NCBI RefSeq assembly: GCF_002813455.1
Contig: NZ_PHHE01000001.1
Location: 3,523,001-3,587,000 of the forward strand
DNA: 64,000 bases
Reading direction: 5' to 3'
Source of the DNA: Pseudomonas baetica
GTDB lineage: Bacteria > Pseudomonadota > Gammaproteobacteria > Pseudomonadales > Pseudomonadaceae
The notes beneath the pieces are model-generated. The model did no database searches and had not been told where the DNA came from. It saw only the letters and a list, made by a program, of their open reading frames with translations. Positions 8,847 to 18,105 of this stretch are shown here, in pieces. Position numbers and translations under genes: made by a program. Each line of letters opens with the position of its first letter. The stretch's first letter is position 1.

Positions 8847-10295
8847 TCAGCGTTGCGCTGCAGGCACGCCTTGCGGCTCGGCTTCAGTCTTGCCGGCAGC
8901 GGCAGACGGATTGGTCGGCCAGGCTTTCAGGTCGAGGTCCAGATCAGCAAATTTGCTGGAGTCGAACACCGGCTGTTTGACGCCGGCGCGGCGCTGCGCG
9001 TCGTAGTCGCGCATCACGCGCATGCCGACCTTGAACAGCATGGCCAGGGCCACCAGGTTGACGAAGGCCAGGCAGGTCATGGTGATGTCGGCGAAGGCGA
9101 ACACGGTCGACAGATCCTGCATCGAACCCCATATCACCAGCGCCAGCACCAGGCCGCGGAAAATCATCAGCGCGGCGCGGTTGCGGGTGAGGAACTGCAG
9201 GCTGTTTTCGCCCAGGTAGTAGTTGTAGAGGATGCAGGTGAAGACGAACAGCGACAGCGCGACGCTGACGAACATGCGACCCCAGTCACCGACCACGGCG
9301 GCCAGCGAGTTTTGGGTGAGGACGATGCCGTCACCTTCGAAGCCCGGGGTGTAGAAGCCCGACAGCAGGATCAGCAACGCGGTGCAGGTGCAGATCACGA
9401 AAGTGTCGAGGAACACGCTGAAGGCCTGAACCACGCCTTGCGCGCCCGGGTGCTTCACGGCGGCCACGGCGGCGACGTTTGGCGCACTGCCCAGGCCCGC
9501 TTCGTTGGCGAACACGCCACGCTTCACGCCCATGACGATGGCGCTGCCGAGCAGGCCGCCAAAGGCCGGGTCGAGGCCGAAGGCGCTCTTGAAGATGGTT
9601 TCCAGCATGGCTGGCACCTGTTCGATCTGAGTACCGATCACGTACAGGGTCACGCCGATGTAGGCCAGGGTCTTGATCGGTACCAGCAGGTCGGACACCG
9701 AGGCGATGCGCTTGATGCCGCCGATGAAAGTGATGGCCAGCAGCACTGCCAGGACGATACCGGTGTGTTGTGGGTTGAATTCAAAGGCGTTCTGCAGCGA
9801 GTGGGTCACGGTGTAGGACTGCAGGCCAATGAAGGCAAAGCCGTAGGTGACCAGCAGCAGGATCGAGAACACCACCGCCATGCCTTTGAGCTTCAGGCCG
9901 TGCTGGATGTAGTAAGCCGGGCCGCCACGGTACAGACCGTCGCCATCGGCGCGTTTGTACACTTGGGCCAGGGTGCACTCGAAGAAGCTGCTGGACATGC
10001 CGACCAGTGCGGTCACCCACATCCAGAACACCGCACCCGGACCACCCAGGGTCACGGCGATGCCGACACCGGCGATGTTACCTGCACCGACACGGCCGGC
10101 AAGGCTGAGCATCAGGGCCTGGAACGAGCTGAGTTGCCCGGCGCTGCCCTTGAGGCTGTCGCGGAACACCGCGAACATGTGGAAGAAGTGGCGCAATTGA
10201 ACGAAACGCGAGCGAATCGTGAAGTAGCTACCGAGCCCGACAATGAGCACGATCAGTACTTTCCCTGAGAGGAAGTCGTTAATGACTTCGAGCAT
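8847..10295 (-). CDS. Alanine/glycine:cation symporter (AGCS family) (482 aa)
   Basis: Polytopic inner-membrane transporter that imports a small neutral amino acid with Na+ (or H+). The AGCS features are clear: SFQALMLSLAGRVGAGNIAG near residue 57, then GGPGAVFWMW, the RGGPAYYIQHGL segment, and KRGVFANEAGLGSAP near residue 260. Length fits the family. Start ATG 10295 has GAGGAAAAATCC upstream. It lies between aspartase and asparaginase genes, all transcribed leftward, so a role in asparagine/aspartate or alanine uptake is plausible; the substrate is not determined by sequence. A terminator at 10732-10766 precedes its unit, so it probably has its own promoter in 10296-10600. Confidence 0.9.
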   Translation of the reverse strand: MLEVINDFLSGKVLIVLIVGLGSYFTIRSRFVQLRHFFHMFAVFRDSLKGSAGQLSSFQALMLSLAGRVGAGNIAGVGIAVTLGGPGAVFWMWVTALVGMSSSFFECTLAQVYKRADGDGLYRGGPAYYIQHGLKLKGMAVVFSILLLVTYGFAFIGLQSYTVTHSLQNAFEFNPQHTGIVLAVLLAITFIGGIKRIASVSDLLVPIKTLAYIGVTLYVIGTQIEQVPAMLETIFKSAFGLDPAFGGLLGSAIVMGVKRGVFANEAGLGSAPNVAAVAAVKHPGAQGVVQAFSVFLDTFVICTCTALLILLSGFYTPGFEGDGIVLTQNSLAAVVGDWGRMFVSVALSLFVFTCILYNYYLGENSLQFLTRNRAALMIFRGLVLALVIWGSMQDLSTVFAFADITMTCLAFVNLVALAMLFKVGMRVMRDYDAQRRAGVKQPVFDSSKFADLDLDLKAWPTNPSAAAGKTEAEPQGVPAAQR

Positions 10296-10600
10296 GGATT
10301 TTTCCTCGCTGTTTATTGTGTAAGCAAATGCTGGATGGAAGAAACATCGTGTTACACCGGTGTGCGCGCGGCACGACGGGTGAGGCGAAGGTTTCGTCCC
10401 GGATCCATTTCGCGGGTTTGTTATTAGTTCGGGTTTCGCATGGGTTATGGCCTCGTTACCGACGACCGCTCATGCGAAGAGGGGCGGCACTATACCGATC
10501 AGAGGCGCGCCCGTCTGCACAGTCGTGGTGCAAGCGACGAAACGAGGCTTTGAAGCACCCGGCGTTACCGGCGCCGGGTTTGTGCGGGAACTGCTCTTTT
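10296..10600 (-). other. Upstream region of the symporter gene
   Basis: About 300 bases without a gene between the symporter start and the REP pair at 10601. It must hold the symporter promoter because a terminator closes the aspA unit further upstream. I could not pick a convincing -35/-10 pair or operator. Confidence 0.4.
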
Positions 10601-10689
10601 TGTGGGAGCGAGCCTGCTCGCGAAAGCGGTTTATCAGGCGCACTGTTGTTGAATGTGCCGCCGCCTTCGCGAGCAGGCTCGCTCCCACA
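10601..10689. repeat. REP palindrome pair (REPIN-type)
   Basis: Inward-facing arms of the 'gagcgagcctgctcgcgaa' subtype and its complement with a shorter inner repeat, between aspA and the symporter gene. Confidence 0.9.
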
Positions 10690-10731
10690 TTGGTCAGTCC
10701 CCAGACATACGGGTCTCAGGGGCGGAAAGTT

Positions 10732-10766
10732 AAAAAAAAGGGCCTGGGGACTGATCCCCAAGCCCT
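10732..10766 (-). terminator. Intrinsic terminator of aspA
   Basis: On the minus strand an 11-bp stem GGGCTTGGGGA / TCCCCAGGCCC (one mismatch, 4-base loop) is followed by eight T. It lies about 60 bp past the aspA stop. Confidence 0.85.
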
Positions 10767-10828
10767 CAAAAGGTGAGAGGTGTCTAGTCCCTCGACCTGG
10801 TGAGCGGTGCTACAAGTAACGCGTCGGC

Positions 10829-12253
<1,425 letters not shown>

Positions 12254-12433
12254 GATAGAAATCATCTCGATATGGACCCGGTCGATGCCGGAACGCTGCG
12301 AATGCTAGGCTTGTAGGAAATTTTGGGCCAATGCTGTTCAGCACTGACCTATGCACATTCGGCATAATGCCCGTGTGACGCCGCGTGCGCGGCAGACGTG
12401 TGACCTGTTTTGGTGCGTGTCCGGGAGGACGTG

Positions 12434-13342
12434 ATGAATCTGGAAAGCAAATGGCTCGAGGACTTCAGTGCTCTGGCCGCCACCCGCAGCTTCTCGCAGG
12501 CCGCCGAACGACGCTTCGTGACCCAGCCGGCGTTCAGTCGGCGGATTCGCAGCCTGGAAGCCGCGCTGGGGCTGACATTGGTCAACCGCTCGCGCACGCC
12601 AGTCGAACTGACGGCGGCGGGGCAGCTGTTTCTGGTGACCGCGCGCACGGTGGTCGAACAGCTCGGCGAAGTGCTGCGCCATCTGCATCATCTGGAAGGC
12701 GGGCAGGGTGAGGTGATGCAGGTTGCTGCTGCTCACTCGTTGGCGCTGGGTTTCTTTCCGCGCTGGATCGCACAACTGCGCAATGAAGGTTTGAACATCG
12801 CCACGCGATTGGTCGCGACCAACGTCGGCGACGCGGTGCATGCCTTGCGTGAAGGGGGCTGCGATCTGATGCTGGCGTTCTATGACCCGGACGCGGCCAT
12901 GCAAATGGACCCGGAAATTTTCCCGTCACTGCACCTGGGCCAGACCGAGATGCTCCCGGTGTGCGCGGCGGATGCCGATGGCAAACCGCTGTTCGATCTG
13001 GAAGGTGACGCCAGCGTGCCGCTGCTGGCGTATAGCGCCGGGGCGTTTCTCGGGCGTTCGGTGAATGGTTTGCTGCGCCAGCGTCAACTGCGTTTCACCA
13101 CCATTTACGAAACCGCCATGGCCGACAGCCTGAAAAGCATGGCGCTGGAAGGCCTCGGGATCGCCTGGGTGCCGCAACTGAGCGTGCGCGCCGAGTTGGC
13201 CCGGGGTGAACTCGTTGTCTGTGGCGGCCCGCAATGGCATGTGCCGCTGGAGATTCGTCTGTATCGCTGCGCGCTGGTGCGCAAGGCCAACGTGCGGTTG
13301 TTGTGGCGCAAGCTGGAAGGTGGGGCCGCGCAAAACTCCTGA
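12434..13342 (+). CDS. LysR-family transcriptional regulator (302 aa)
   Basis: N-terminal winged helix-turn-helix (residues about 5-65, with FSALAATRSFSQAAERR and QPAFSRRIRSLEAALG) followed by a periplasmic-binding-protein-like effector domain. Start ATG 12434 (MNLESKWLEDF) is preceded by GGGAGGA at good spacing; the upstream in-frame GTG is less well placed. It is divergent from aspA, so control of aspartase or the nearby amino-acid catabolic genes is plausible for a LysR protein but unproven. The aspA-facing 180-bp gap is where its binding site would lie. Confidence 0.9.
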   Translation: MNLESKWLEDFSALAATRSFSQAAERRFVTQPAFSRRIRSLEAALGLTLVNRSRTPVELTAAGQLFLVTARTVVEQLGEVLRHLHHLEGGQGEVMQVAAAHSLALGFFPRWIAQLRNEGLNIATRLVATNVGDAVHALREGGCDLMLAFYDPDAAMQMDPEIFPSLHLGQTEMLPVCAADADGKPLFDLEGDASVPLLAYSAGAFLGRSVNGLLRQRQLRFTTIYETAMADSLKSMALEGLGIAWVPQLSVRAELARGELVVCGGPQWHVPLEIRLYRCALVRKANVRLLWRKLEGGAAQNS

Positions 13343-13358
13343 ACCCACCCGCAGCCCC

Positions 13359-13448
13359 TGTGGGAGCGAGCCTGCTCGCGAATGCGGTGGGTCAGGCAGC
13401 ATCAATGTTGACTGACACTCCCTCTTCGCGAGCAGGCTCGCTCCCACA
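13359..13448. repeat. REP palindrome pair (REPIN-type)
   Basis: Inward-facing 'gagcgagcctgctcgcgaa' arms just after the LysR stop, between that gene and the purE leader. Confidence 0.9.
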
Positions 13449-13554
13449 ATGGAATTTGAGGTGCGTCTGCGCTGACCTTCAGGTCAATAAAACCGGGCTT
13501 TTGCGGCAAATGACAGATGGTCGTGACGGGGGCTGTTTATTGCTTTCTTTGCGG

Positions 13555-13560
13555 TATACT
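13555..13560 (+). promoter_or_regulatory. Probable -10 element (TATACT) of the purEK promoter
   Basis: TATACT is one base from the consensus and is preceded by GCGG; the -35 region about 17 bp upstream is weak. It lies 114 bp before purE and would give a leader of roughly 100 bases that contains the hairpin at 13604. Confidence 0.5.
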
Positions 13561-13603
13561 GCGCGGCCTTCGGCCGGTACCTCCGGCCATTTTTCGTACA
13601 ATC

Positions 13604-13635
13604 AAGCCACGCAACCTGCGTGGCTTGTTGTTTTT
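13604..13635 (+). terminator. Terminator-like hairpin in the purE leader (possible attenuator)
   Basis: Perfect 9-bp stem AAGCCACGC / GCGTGGCTT, 5-base loop, followed by GTTGTTTTT. It sits 38 bp upstream of purE and downstream of the TATACT -10 element. It is either a leader attenuator or the terminator of a unit coming from upstream. Confidence 0.6.
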
Positions 13636-13673
13636 GATGCGCCTGCGGGCGCCCAGAGAGAAGAGGCGCGACG

Positions 13674-14165
13674 ATGAGTGCACTGGTTGGCGTGATCATG
13701 GGCTCCAAGTCCGATTGGTCCACCCTTAGCCACACCGCCGATATGCTGGAAAAGCTCGGCATCCCGTACGAGGTCAAGGTGGTTTCTGCCCACCGCACCC
13801 CGGATCTGCTGTTCCAGTACGCCGAAGAGGCTGAAAGCCGCGGCATCGAGGTGATTATCGCCGGTGCCGGCGGCGCAGCCCACTTGCCAGGCATGTGTGC
13901 GGCCAAGACCCACCTGCCGGTGCTGGGCGTTCCGGTGCAGTCGTCGATGCTTTCGGGCGTGGATTCGCTGCTGTCGATCGTGCAGATGCCGGCCGGTATT
14001 CCGGTCGCTACCCTGGCCATCGGCAAAGCAGGCGCGATCAACGCCGCGCTGCTCTCGGCGAGCATCCTCGGCGCCAAGCATCCACAGTTCCACGCGGTAC
14101 TGAAAACCTTCCGTGCCGAGCAGACAGACAGCGTCCTGGACAATCCAGACCCACGTATTGCCTGA
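13674..14165 (+). CDS. purE: N5-carboxyaminoimidazole ribonucleotide mutase, PurE (163 aa)
   Basis: Class I PurE converts N5-CAIR to CAIR in de novo purine synthesis. The N-terminal [10 protein letters not shown], the SAHRTP segment and the [10 protein letters not shown] loop, which line the active site, are all present. Length 163 is typical of the bacterial enzyme that works with PurK. Start ATG 13674 follows GAGAGAAGAGG. purK starts 10 bp after the stop, so the two form an operon. Confidence 0.97.
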   Translation: MSALVGVIMGSKSDWSTLSHTADMLEKLGIPYEVKVVSAHRTPDLLFQYAEEAESRGIEVIIAGAGGAAHLPGMCAAKTHLPVLGVPVQSSMLSGVDSLLSIVQMPAGIPVATLAIGKAGAINAALLSASILGAKHPQFHAVLKTFRAEQTDSVLDNPDPRIA

Positions 14166-14175
14166 GGTTGTTGAG

Positions 14176-15258
14176 ATGAAGATCGGTGTAATCGGTGGCG
14201 GCCAGTTGGGTCGCATGTTGGCCCTGGCGGGCACCCCGCTGGGCATGAACTTCGCTTTCCTCGACCCTGCGCCGGACGCCTGTGCGGCCGCATTGGGCGA
14301 ACACCTGCGGGCCGATTACGGCGATCAGGATCATCTGCGTCAATTGGCCGATGAAGTCGATCTGGTGACCTTCGAGTTCGAAAGCGTCCCGGCTGAAACC
14401 GTGGCGTTCCTCTCGCAATTCGTGCCGGTCTACCCGAGCGCCGAAGCCCTGCGCATCGCTCGCGACCGCTGGTTCGAAAAGAGCATGTTCAAGGACCTGG
14501 GCATTCCGACCCCGGCCTTCGCCGACATCCAGTCGCAAGCCGATCTGGAGGCCGCTGTCGCCTCGATCGGCCTGCCAGCCGTGCTGAAAACCCGCACTTT
14601 GGGTTATGACGGCAAGGGCCAGAAAGTCCTGCGCAAGCCTGAAGATGTGGTGGGCACCTTTGCCGAACTCGGTAGCGTCGCCTGCCTGCTGGAAGGCTTC
14701 GTGTCGTTCACCGGTGAAGTCTCGCTGATCGCCGTGCGCGCTCGTGATGGCGAAACGAAGTTTTATCCGTTGGTGCACAACACCCACGACAGCGGCATTC
14801 TCAAGCTGTCCGTTGCCAGCACCGATCACCCGTTGCAGGCGCTGGCCGAAGACTATTCCAGTCGCGTGCTCAAGCAGCTGGATTACGTCGGCGTGATGGC
14901 GTTCGAGTTCTTTGAAGTCGACGGTGGCCTCAAGGCCAACGAAATCGCCCCGCGCGTGCACAACTCCGGGCACTGGACCACCGAAGGCGCCGAGTGCAGC
15001 CAGTTCGAAAACCATCTGCGCGCCGTTGCCGGTCTACCGCTGGGTTCGACAGCCAAGGTTGGCGAGAGCGCGATGCTCAACTTCATCGGTGTGGTTCCTC
15101 CGGTGGAGAAGGTCATCGCCATCGAAGATTGCCACCTGCACCACTACGGCAAGGCTTTCAAGGCCGGACGCAAGGTCGGTCACGCCAACCTGCGCTGCGC
15201 CGACAAGGCCACGCTTGAAGCGCAGATCCTCAAGGTCGAAGCGCTGATCGCCGAGTAA
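14176..15258 (+). CDS. purK: N5-carboxyaminoimidazole ribonucleotide synthase, PurK (360 aa)
   Basis: ATP-grasp enzyme that makes N5-CAIR from AIR, bicarbonate and ATP, supplying PurE. It begins MKIGVIGGGQLGRM, the PurK N-terminal nucleotide-fold motif, and carries TRTLGYDGKGQ and the ATP-grasp segment EIAPRVHNSGHWT. Start ATG 14176, 10 bp after purE; longer frames overlap purE and are not supported. Length is normal. Confidence 0.97.
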   Translation: MKIGVIGGGQLGRMLALAGTPLGMNFAFLDPAPDACAAALGEHLRADYGDQDHLRQLADEVDLVTFEFESVPAETVAFLSQFVPVYPSAEALRIARDRWFEKSMFKDLGIPTPAFADIQSQADLEAAVASIGLPAVLKTRTLGYDGKGQKVLRKPEDVVGTFAELGSVACLLEGFVSFTGEVSLIAVRARDGETKFYPLVHNTHDSGILKLSVASTDHPLQALAEDYSSRVLKQLDYVGVMAFEFFEVDGGLKANEIAPRVHNSGHWTTEGAECSQFENHLRAVAGLPLGSTAKVGESAMLNFIGVVPPVEKVIAIEDCHLHHYGKAFKAGRKVGHANLRCADKATLEAQILKVEALIAE

Positions 15259-15370
15259 AACAGTTTCATGTGGCCGCGGTGGAACCATTCAGTGGCCGCC
15301 GTTCTCTGATGGCAGGATGCCAAAGTCTGTCTAGGCTTTGGCATAGCCAATTCACACAGAGGGAAATGCC

Positions 15371-15616
15371 ATGGGAATTATCGGAACCATCTTTATCGGC
15401 TTGATCGTCGGCCTGCTGGCTCGGTTCCTGAAACCGGGCGATGACAGCATGGGCTGGATCATGACCATCCTGCTCGGTATCGGCGGTTCGCTGGCAGCCA
15501 CCTACGGCGGCCAGGCTCTGGGCATCTATCGGGCGGGCGAGGGCGCAGGTTTCATCGGCGCACTGGTTGGCGCGATCGTGTTGCTGGTGATCTACGGCCT
15601 GATCAAAAAGAACTGA
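15371..15616 (+). CDS. GlsB/YeaQ/YmgE-family small membrane protein (81 aa)
   Basis: Small integral membrane protein of the transglycosylase-associated (GlsB/YeaQ/YmgE) family, with three hydrophobic segments rich in glycine: IGTIFIGLIVGLLARFL, ITMTILLGIGGSLAATYG-like, and FIGALVGAIVLLVIYG. The motif LKPGDDSMGW between segments one and two is typical. Family members are linked to stress responses but their molecular role is unclear. The start follows AGAGGGAAATGCC. It appears monocistronic. Confidence 0.85.
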   Translation: MGIIGTIFIGLIVGLLARFLKPGDDSMGWIMTILLGIGGSLAATYGGQALGIYRAGEGAGFIGALVGAIVLLVIYGLIKKN

Positions 15617-15629
15617 TCCAAAGCGACAA

Positions 15630-15660
15630 AGCCCTCTCTGCCAATCGGGCGGGGAGGGCT
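15630..15660 (+). terminator. Hairpin after the GlsB-type gene
   Basis: Arms AGCCCTC / GAGGGCT enclose a GC-rich interior (gcc / ggc). No T run follows, so it is a weak or factor-assisted terminator candidate. Confidence 0.4.
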
Positions 15661-15706
15661 AGAATGCTCGGCGATTCAATGTTCCTTCCTTCTACCGAGC
15701 TCCTCC

Positions 15707-16243
15707 ATGCGCCGCATTTTGTTGACTCTCCTTTTCCTGGGCAGCGGTTTGTCCCACGCCGGCGAACTGCCGGAAACCGACTGGCTCGAACTGATGCCCA
15801 AGTCGGATCAAAAGGCCCTTGAGGCCATGCCCGACATCGACCACAACTCCCCGGAAGCCACCGGCACCTTCACCGAGAAGGGCGGGATGAAGCAGGCCAA
15901 AGGTCTGCCGGCGGTGATGTATTCGACCAAAACCGTGGCGGCGATGAACGACAAGCACATCCGCATCGGTGGTTATCCGGTGCCGCTGGAGTCCGACGCC
16001 AAGGGCCGCAGCACGCTGTTCTTCCTTGTGCCGTATCCGGGCGCGTGCATCCACGTGCCGCCACCGCCACCGAATCAACTGGTGCTGGTGCGTTATCCGA
16101 AGGGTTTGAAGCTGGAGGATATCTACACGCCGCTGTGGGTCACCGGCACGCTGAAGGTCGAGAAGGTCAGCAATGATCTGGCTGACGCGGCGTATGCGCT
16201 GGAGGCGGACAAAGTGCGGGTGGTGCAGGAATCGGATCTCTAA
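15707..16243 (+). CDS. DUF3299 secreted protein (178 aa)
   Basis: Starts with a signal peptide (MRRILLTLLFLGSGLSHA, cleavage after Ala-18). The body has the pattern of DUF3299 proteins: LPETDWLELMP, the KIRIGGYPVPL-like strand (here IRIGGYPVPLE), FFLVPYPGACIHVPPPPPNQ near residue 105 and YTPLWVTGTLK. This beta-rich fold is found in periplasmic or secreted proteins of unknown function often linked to metal or redox handling. The single-gene context gives no further clue. Confidence 0.8.
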   Translation: MRRILLTLLFLGSGLSHAGELPETDWLELMPKSDQKALEAMPDIDHNSPEATGTFTEKGGMKQAKGLPAVMYSTKTVAAMNDKHIRIGGYPVPLESDAKGRSTLFFLVPYPGACIHVPPPPPNQLVLVRYPKGLKLEDIYTPLWVTGTLKVEKVSNDLADAAYALEADKVRVVQESDL

Positions 16244-16260
16244 GACCTGCACATAACAAA

Positions 16261-16348
16261 TGTGGGAGGGGGCTTGCTCCCGAAAGCGGTGTGTCAGTCA
16301 AATTAATGTATCTGACACACCGCCTTCGGGAGCAAGCCCCCTCCCACA
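16261..16348. repeat. REP palindrome pair, variant subtype
   Basis: Inward-facing arms TGTGGGAGGGGGCTTGCTCC and complement. Compared with the other REP pairs the tip bases are changed (gaggGGGCTTGCtccc) with matching changes in both halves, so base pairing is kept. It lies between the convergent DUF3299 and mutarotase genes. Confidence 0.88.
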
Positions 16349-16367
16349 GTTTGTTTTGCGGTGTTTG

Positions 16368-17267
16368 TTAGAGCGGCTTGCTGGCGACACTAACGCCCAT
16401 GGTGTGGCTAGCGCCCGGCGCCAAAGTCACCACGTCGTCCATCACATTCGCCGTCTCGATGCACAGCATGCGCTGCCAGCCGTCGTTGTCCATGTCGCTG
16501 AGCGCGGCGGCGCGGTCGATCCACGGGTTCCAGATCACGGCGGTGCGCGAACCGGTAGCCGTCAGCACAATGCGGCGCTCCCAGGTCGGGTCGACGATGC
16601 TCAGTTGTGGCGGCGCATCGAGGTAGATGCGGTCGGTCTCACCGGCAAAATGCAGATCGCCTTTCTGGGCGTTGGTCTTCCAGTCGTCCAGCGTCTCGAT
16701 GTAATTCAAGCCATCCACGCCATCGACATGCACATTGCGCACATCGCTGACGGCGAAGTATGTGTGCAGCGCCTGGCTGAGGCTGACGGTGTCAGTGCCA
16801 CGGTTATGGCTGGTCAGGCTGAAGCTCAAATGCTCGGACAAGTGCAGGGTCAGGGTCAGATCGACCTGATGCGGCCAGCCCGGCAGGCCGCCTTCGGGGT
16901 AGGGCAGTTTGAACTCTACCTTGATGCCGTCAGCCTCCGATTCGATGCCGCCCAACTCCCAATCCATCGCTCGCACAAGACCGTGCGCAGGTGCCGGCTG
17001 CTCACCGGTGTACATGGCCTGCACGTTCTGCGGGTTGCGTTCGAATTTGCCGAACCACGGCCAGCACACCGGCACACCGGCGCGGATGCTTTTGCCAGTC
17101 TTGAACTCGGCCTTGTCGTTGAGCCAGATGATCGGCGGCTGGCCGTCGATCTGATAACTGAGGATGTGCGCGCCTTGCTGGGCAACCAGCACTTCGGCCT
17201 GACCGTGGCGGATGCGCCAGCAGTTCAGTTCATCCAGTTTCACGGCTTCAACGTTGGGCGTGTTCAT
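16368..17267 (-). CDS. D-hexose-6-phosphate mutarotase (YeaD-like aldose-1-epimerase family) (299 aa)
   Basis: Cytoplasmic galactose-mutarotase-fold enzyme that interconverts the anomers of glucose-6-phosphate. Visible features are GAHILSYQ near residue 30, IRAGVPVCWPWFG (phosphate-binding region), the catalytic His in PAPAHGLVR, and a C-terminal VWNPW-like segment (AVIWNPWIDRA) with a glutamate in MLCIETANV. Length is normal. Start ATG 17267 (MNTPNVEAVKL); a longer frame would overlap the thioesterase gene. It follows the thioesterase gene by 58 bp on the same strand and may be co-transcribed. Confidence 0.88.
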   Translation of the reverse strand: MNTPNVEAVKLDELNCWRIRHGQAEVLVAQQGAHILSYQIDGQPPIIWLNDKAEFKTGKSIRAGVPVCWPWFGKFERNPQNVQAMYTGEQPAPAHGLVRAMDWELGGIESEADGIKVEFKLPYPEGGLPGWPHQVDLTLTLHLSEHLSFSLTSHNRGTDTVSLSQALHTYFAVSDVRNVHVDGVDGLNYIETLDDWKTNAQKGDLHFAGETDRIYLDAPPQLSIVDPTWERRIVLTATGSRTAVIWNPWIDRAAALSDMDNDGWQRMLCIETANVMDDVVTLAPGASHTMGVSVASKPL

Positions 17268-17325
17268 AGGGCAGCTCTCGATCAGACACTTGGGACGACT
17301 ATCGACCGCAAATCGGCCGCGATGT

Positions 17326-17730
17326 TTAACGCGCGCGCGGTGGCACTGAACGGGTGCGACCGCTGCCGTCGATGGCAACGAAAACGAACACCGCTTCGGT
17401 CACTTTGCGCCACTCGCTGGACAACGGATCGTCGCTCCACACTTCAACCATCATCTGGATCGAGCTGCGGCCGATTTCCAGGGTCTGCGTATAAAAGGAC
17501 AATTGCGCGCCAACGGCGACCGGAACCAGGAACGCCATGCGGTCGATGGCAACGGTGGCCACGCGGCCTCCGGCGACACGGCTGGCCATCGCGGTGCCGG
17601 CCAAATCCATCTGCGCCACCAGCCAGCCGCCGAAAATATCGCCAAAGCCGTTGGTTTCACGCGGGAGAGCGGTGATTTGCAGGGCCAGGTCGCCTTGCGG
17701 GATCGGATCTTCTTGTTCGAGCTCTATCAT
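17326..17730 (-). CDS. Acyl-CoA thioesterase, hotdog fold (134 aa)
   Basis: YciA-like single hotdog thioesterase that hydrolyses acyl-CoA. The motif NGFGDIFGGWLVAQMDLAG near residue 27 holds the conserved N, G, D and G of the acyl-CoA thioesterase family. It is followed by GGRVATVAIDRMAFLVPV, typical of the second part of the fold. The C-terminus is basic (RTRSVPPRAR). Start ATG 17730 has a weak ribosome site (GAGG about 11 bases upstream). The chain-length preference is not evident from sequence. Confidence 0.85.
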   Translation of the reverse strand: MIELEQEDPIPQGDLALQITALPRETNGFGDIFGGWLVAQMDLAGTAMASRVAGGRVATVAIDRMAFLVPVAVGAQLSFYTQTLEIGRSSIQMMVEVWSDDPLSSEWRKVTEAVFVFVAIDGSGRTRSVPPRAR

Positions 17731-18105
17731 GCCGGGGGTGCCTCTGACCCGTGACTCTTGTTGGTATTGCTGGTGGTAGCCGTCTTCAGGAAAAACGATT
17801 CAGCACCGAACATACTACGTTCGTCACGTTTTCCATAAGCCGCCTGAAGGGAAACTCTGCGAAACCGGCTGCTCCGTTCAAAGGGCGGGCCAACGACGTT
17901 TTCGCACAGCAACCCCCTACAAACCGGGGCAAGGTGGCGAGTATATCGGTCGGTAGACTCCGCGACGACCATCCGGTTCTGATTTTGACCGTCAAATACG
18001 CGCCTCTATGTGCTTTTTCGAACAATTTGCTATGGTGCCGAACCTGCCCAAGCCACCGCCAGCGTTGTTGTGGCGGCAGATCCGACTATAAGAGAAGCCC
18101 TTGCC
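17731..18105. other. Divergent promoter region between thioesterase and MFS genes
   Basis: 375 bases without a gene. It contains the plus-strand promoter listed at 17985. I see no second gene, repeat or RNA. Confidence 0.5.
17985..18012 (+). promoter_or_regulatory. Putative sigma-70 promoter of the MFS transporter gene
   Basis: TTGACC at 17985-17990, 16-bp spacer, TATGTG at 18007-18012. It lies about 95 bp before the start codon. Confidence 0.5.
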
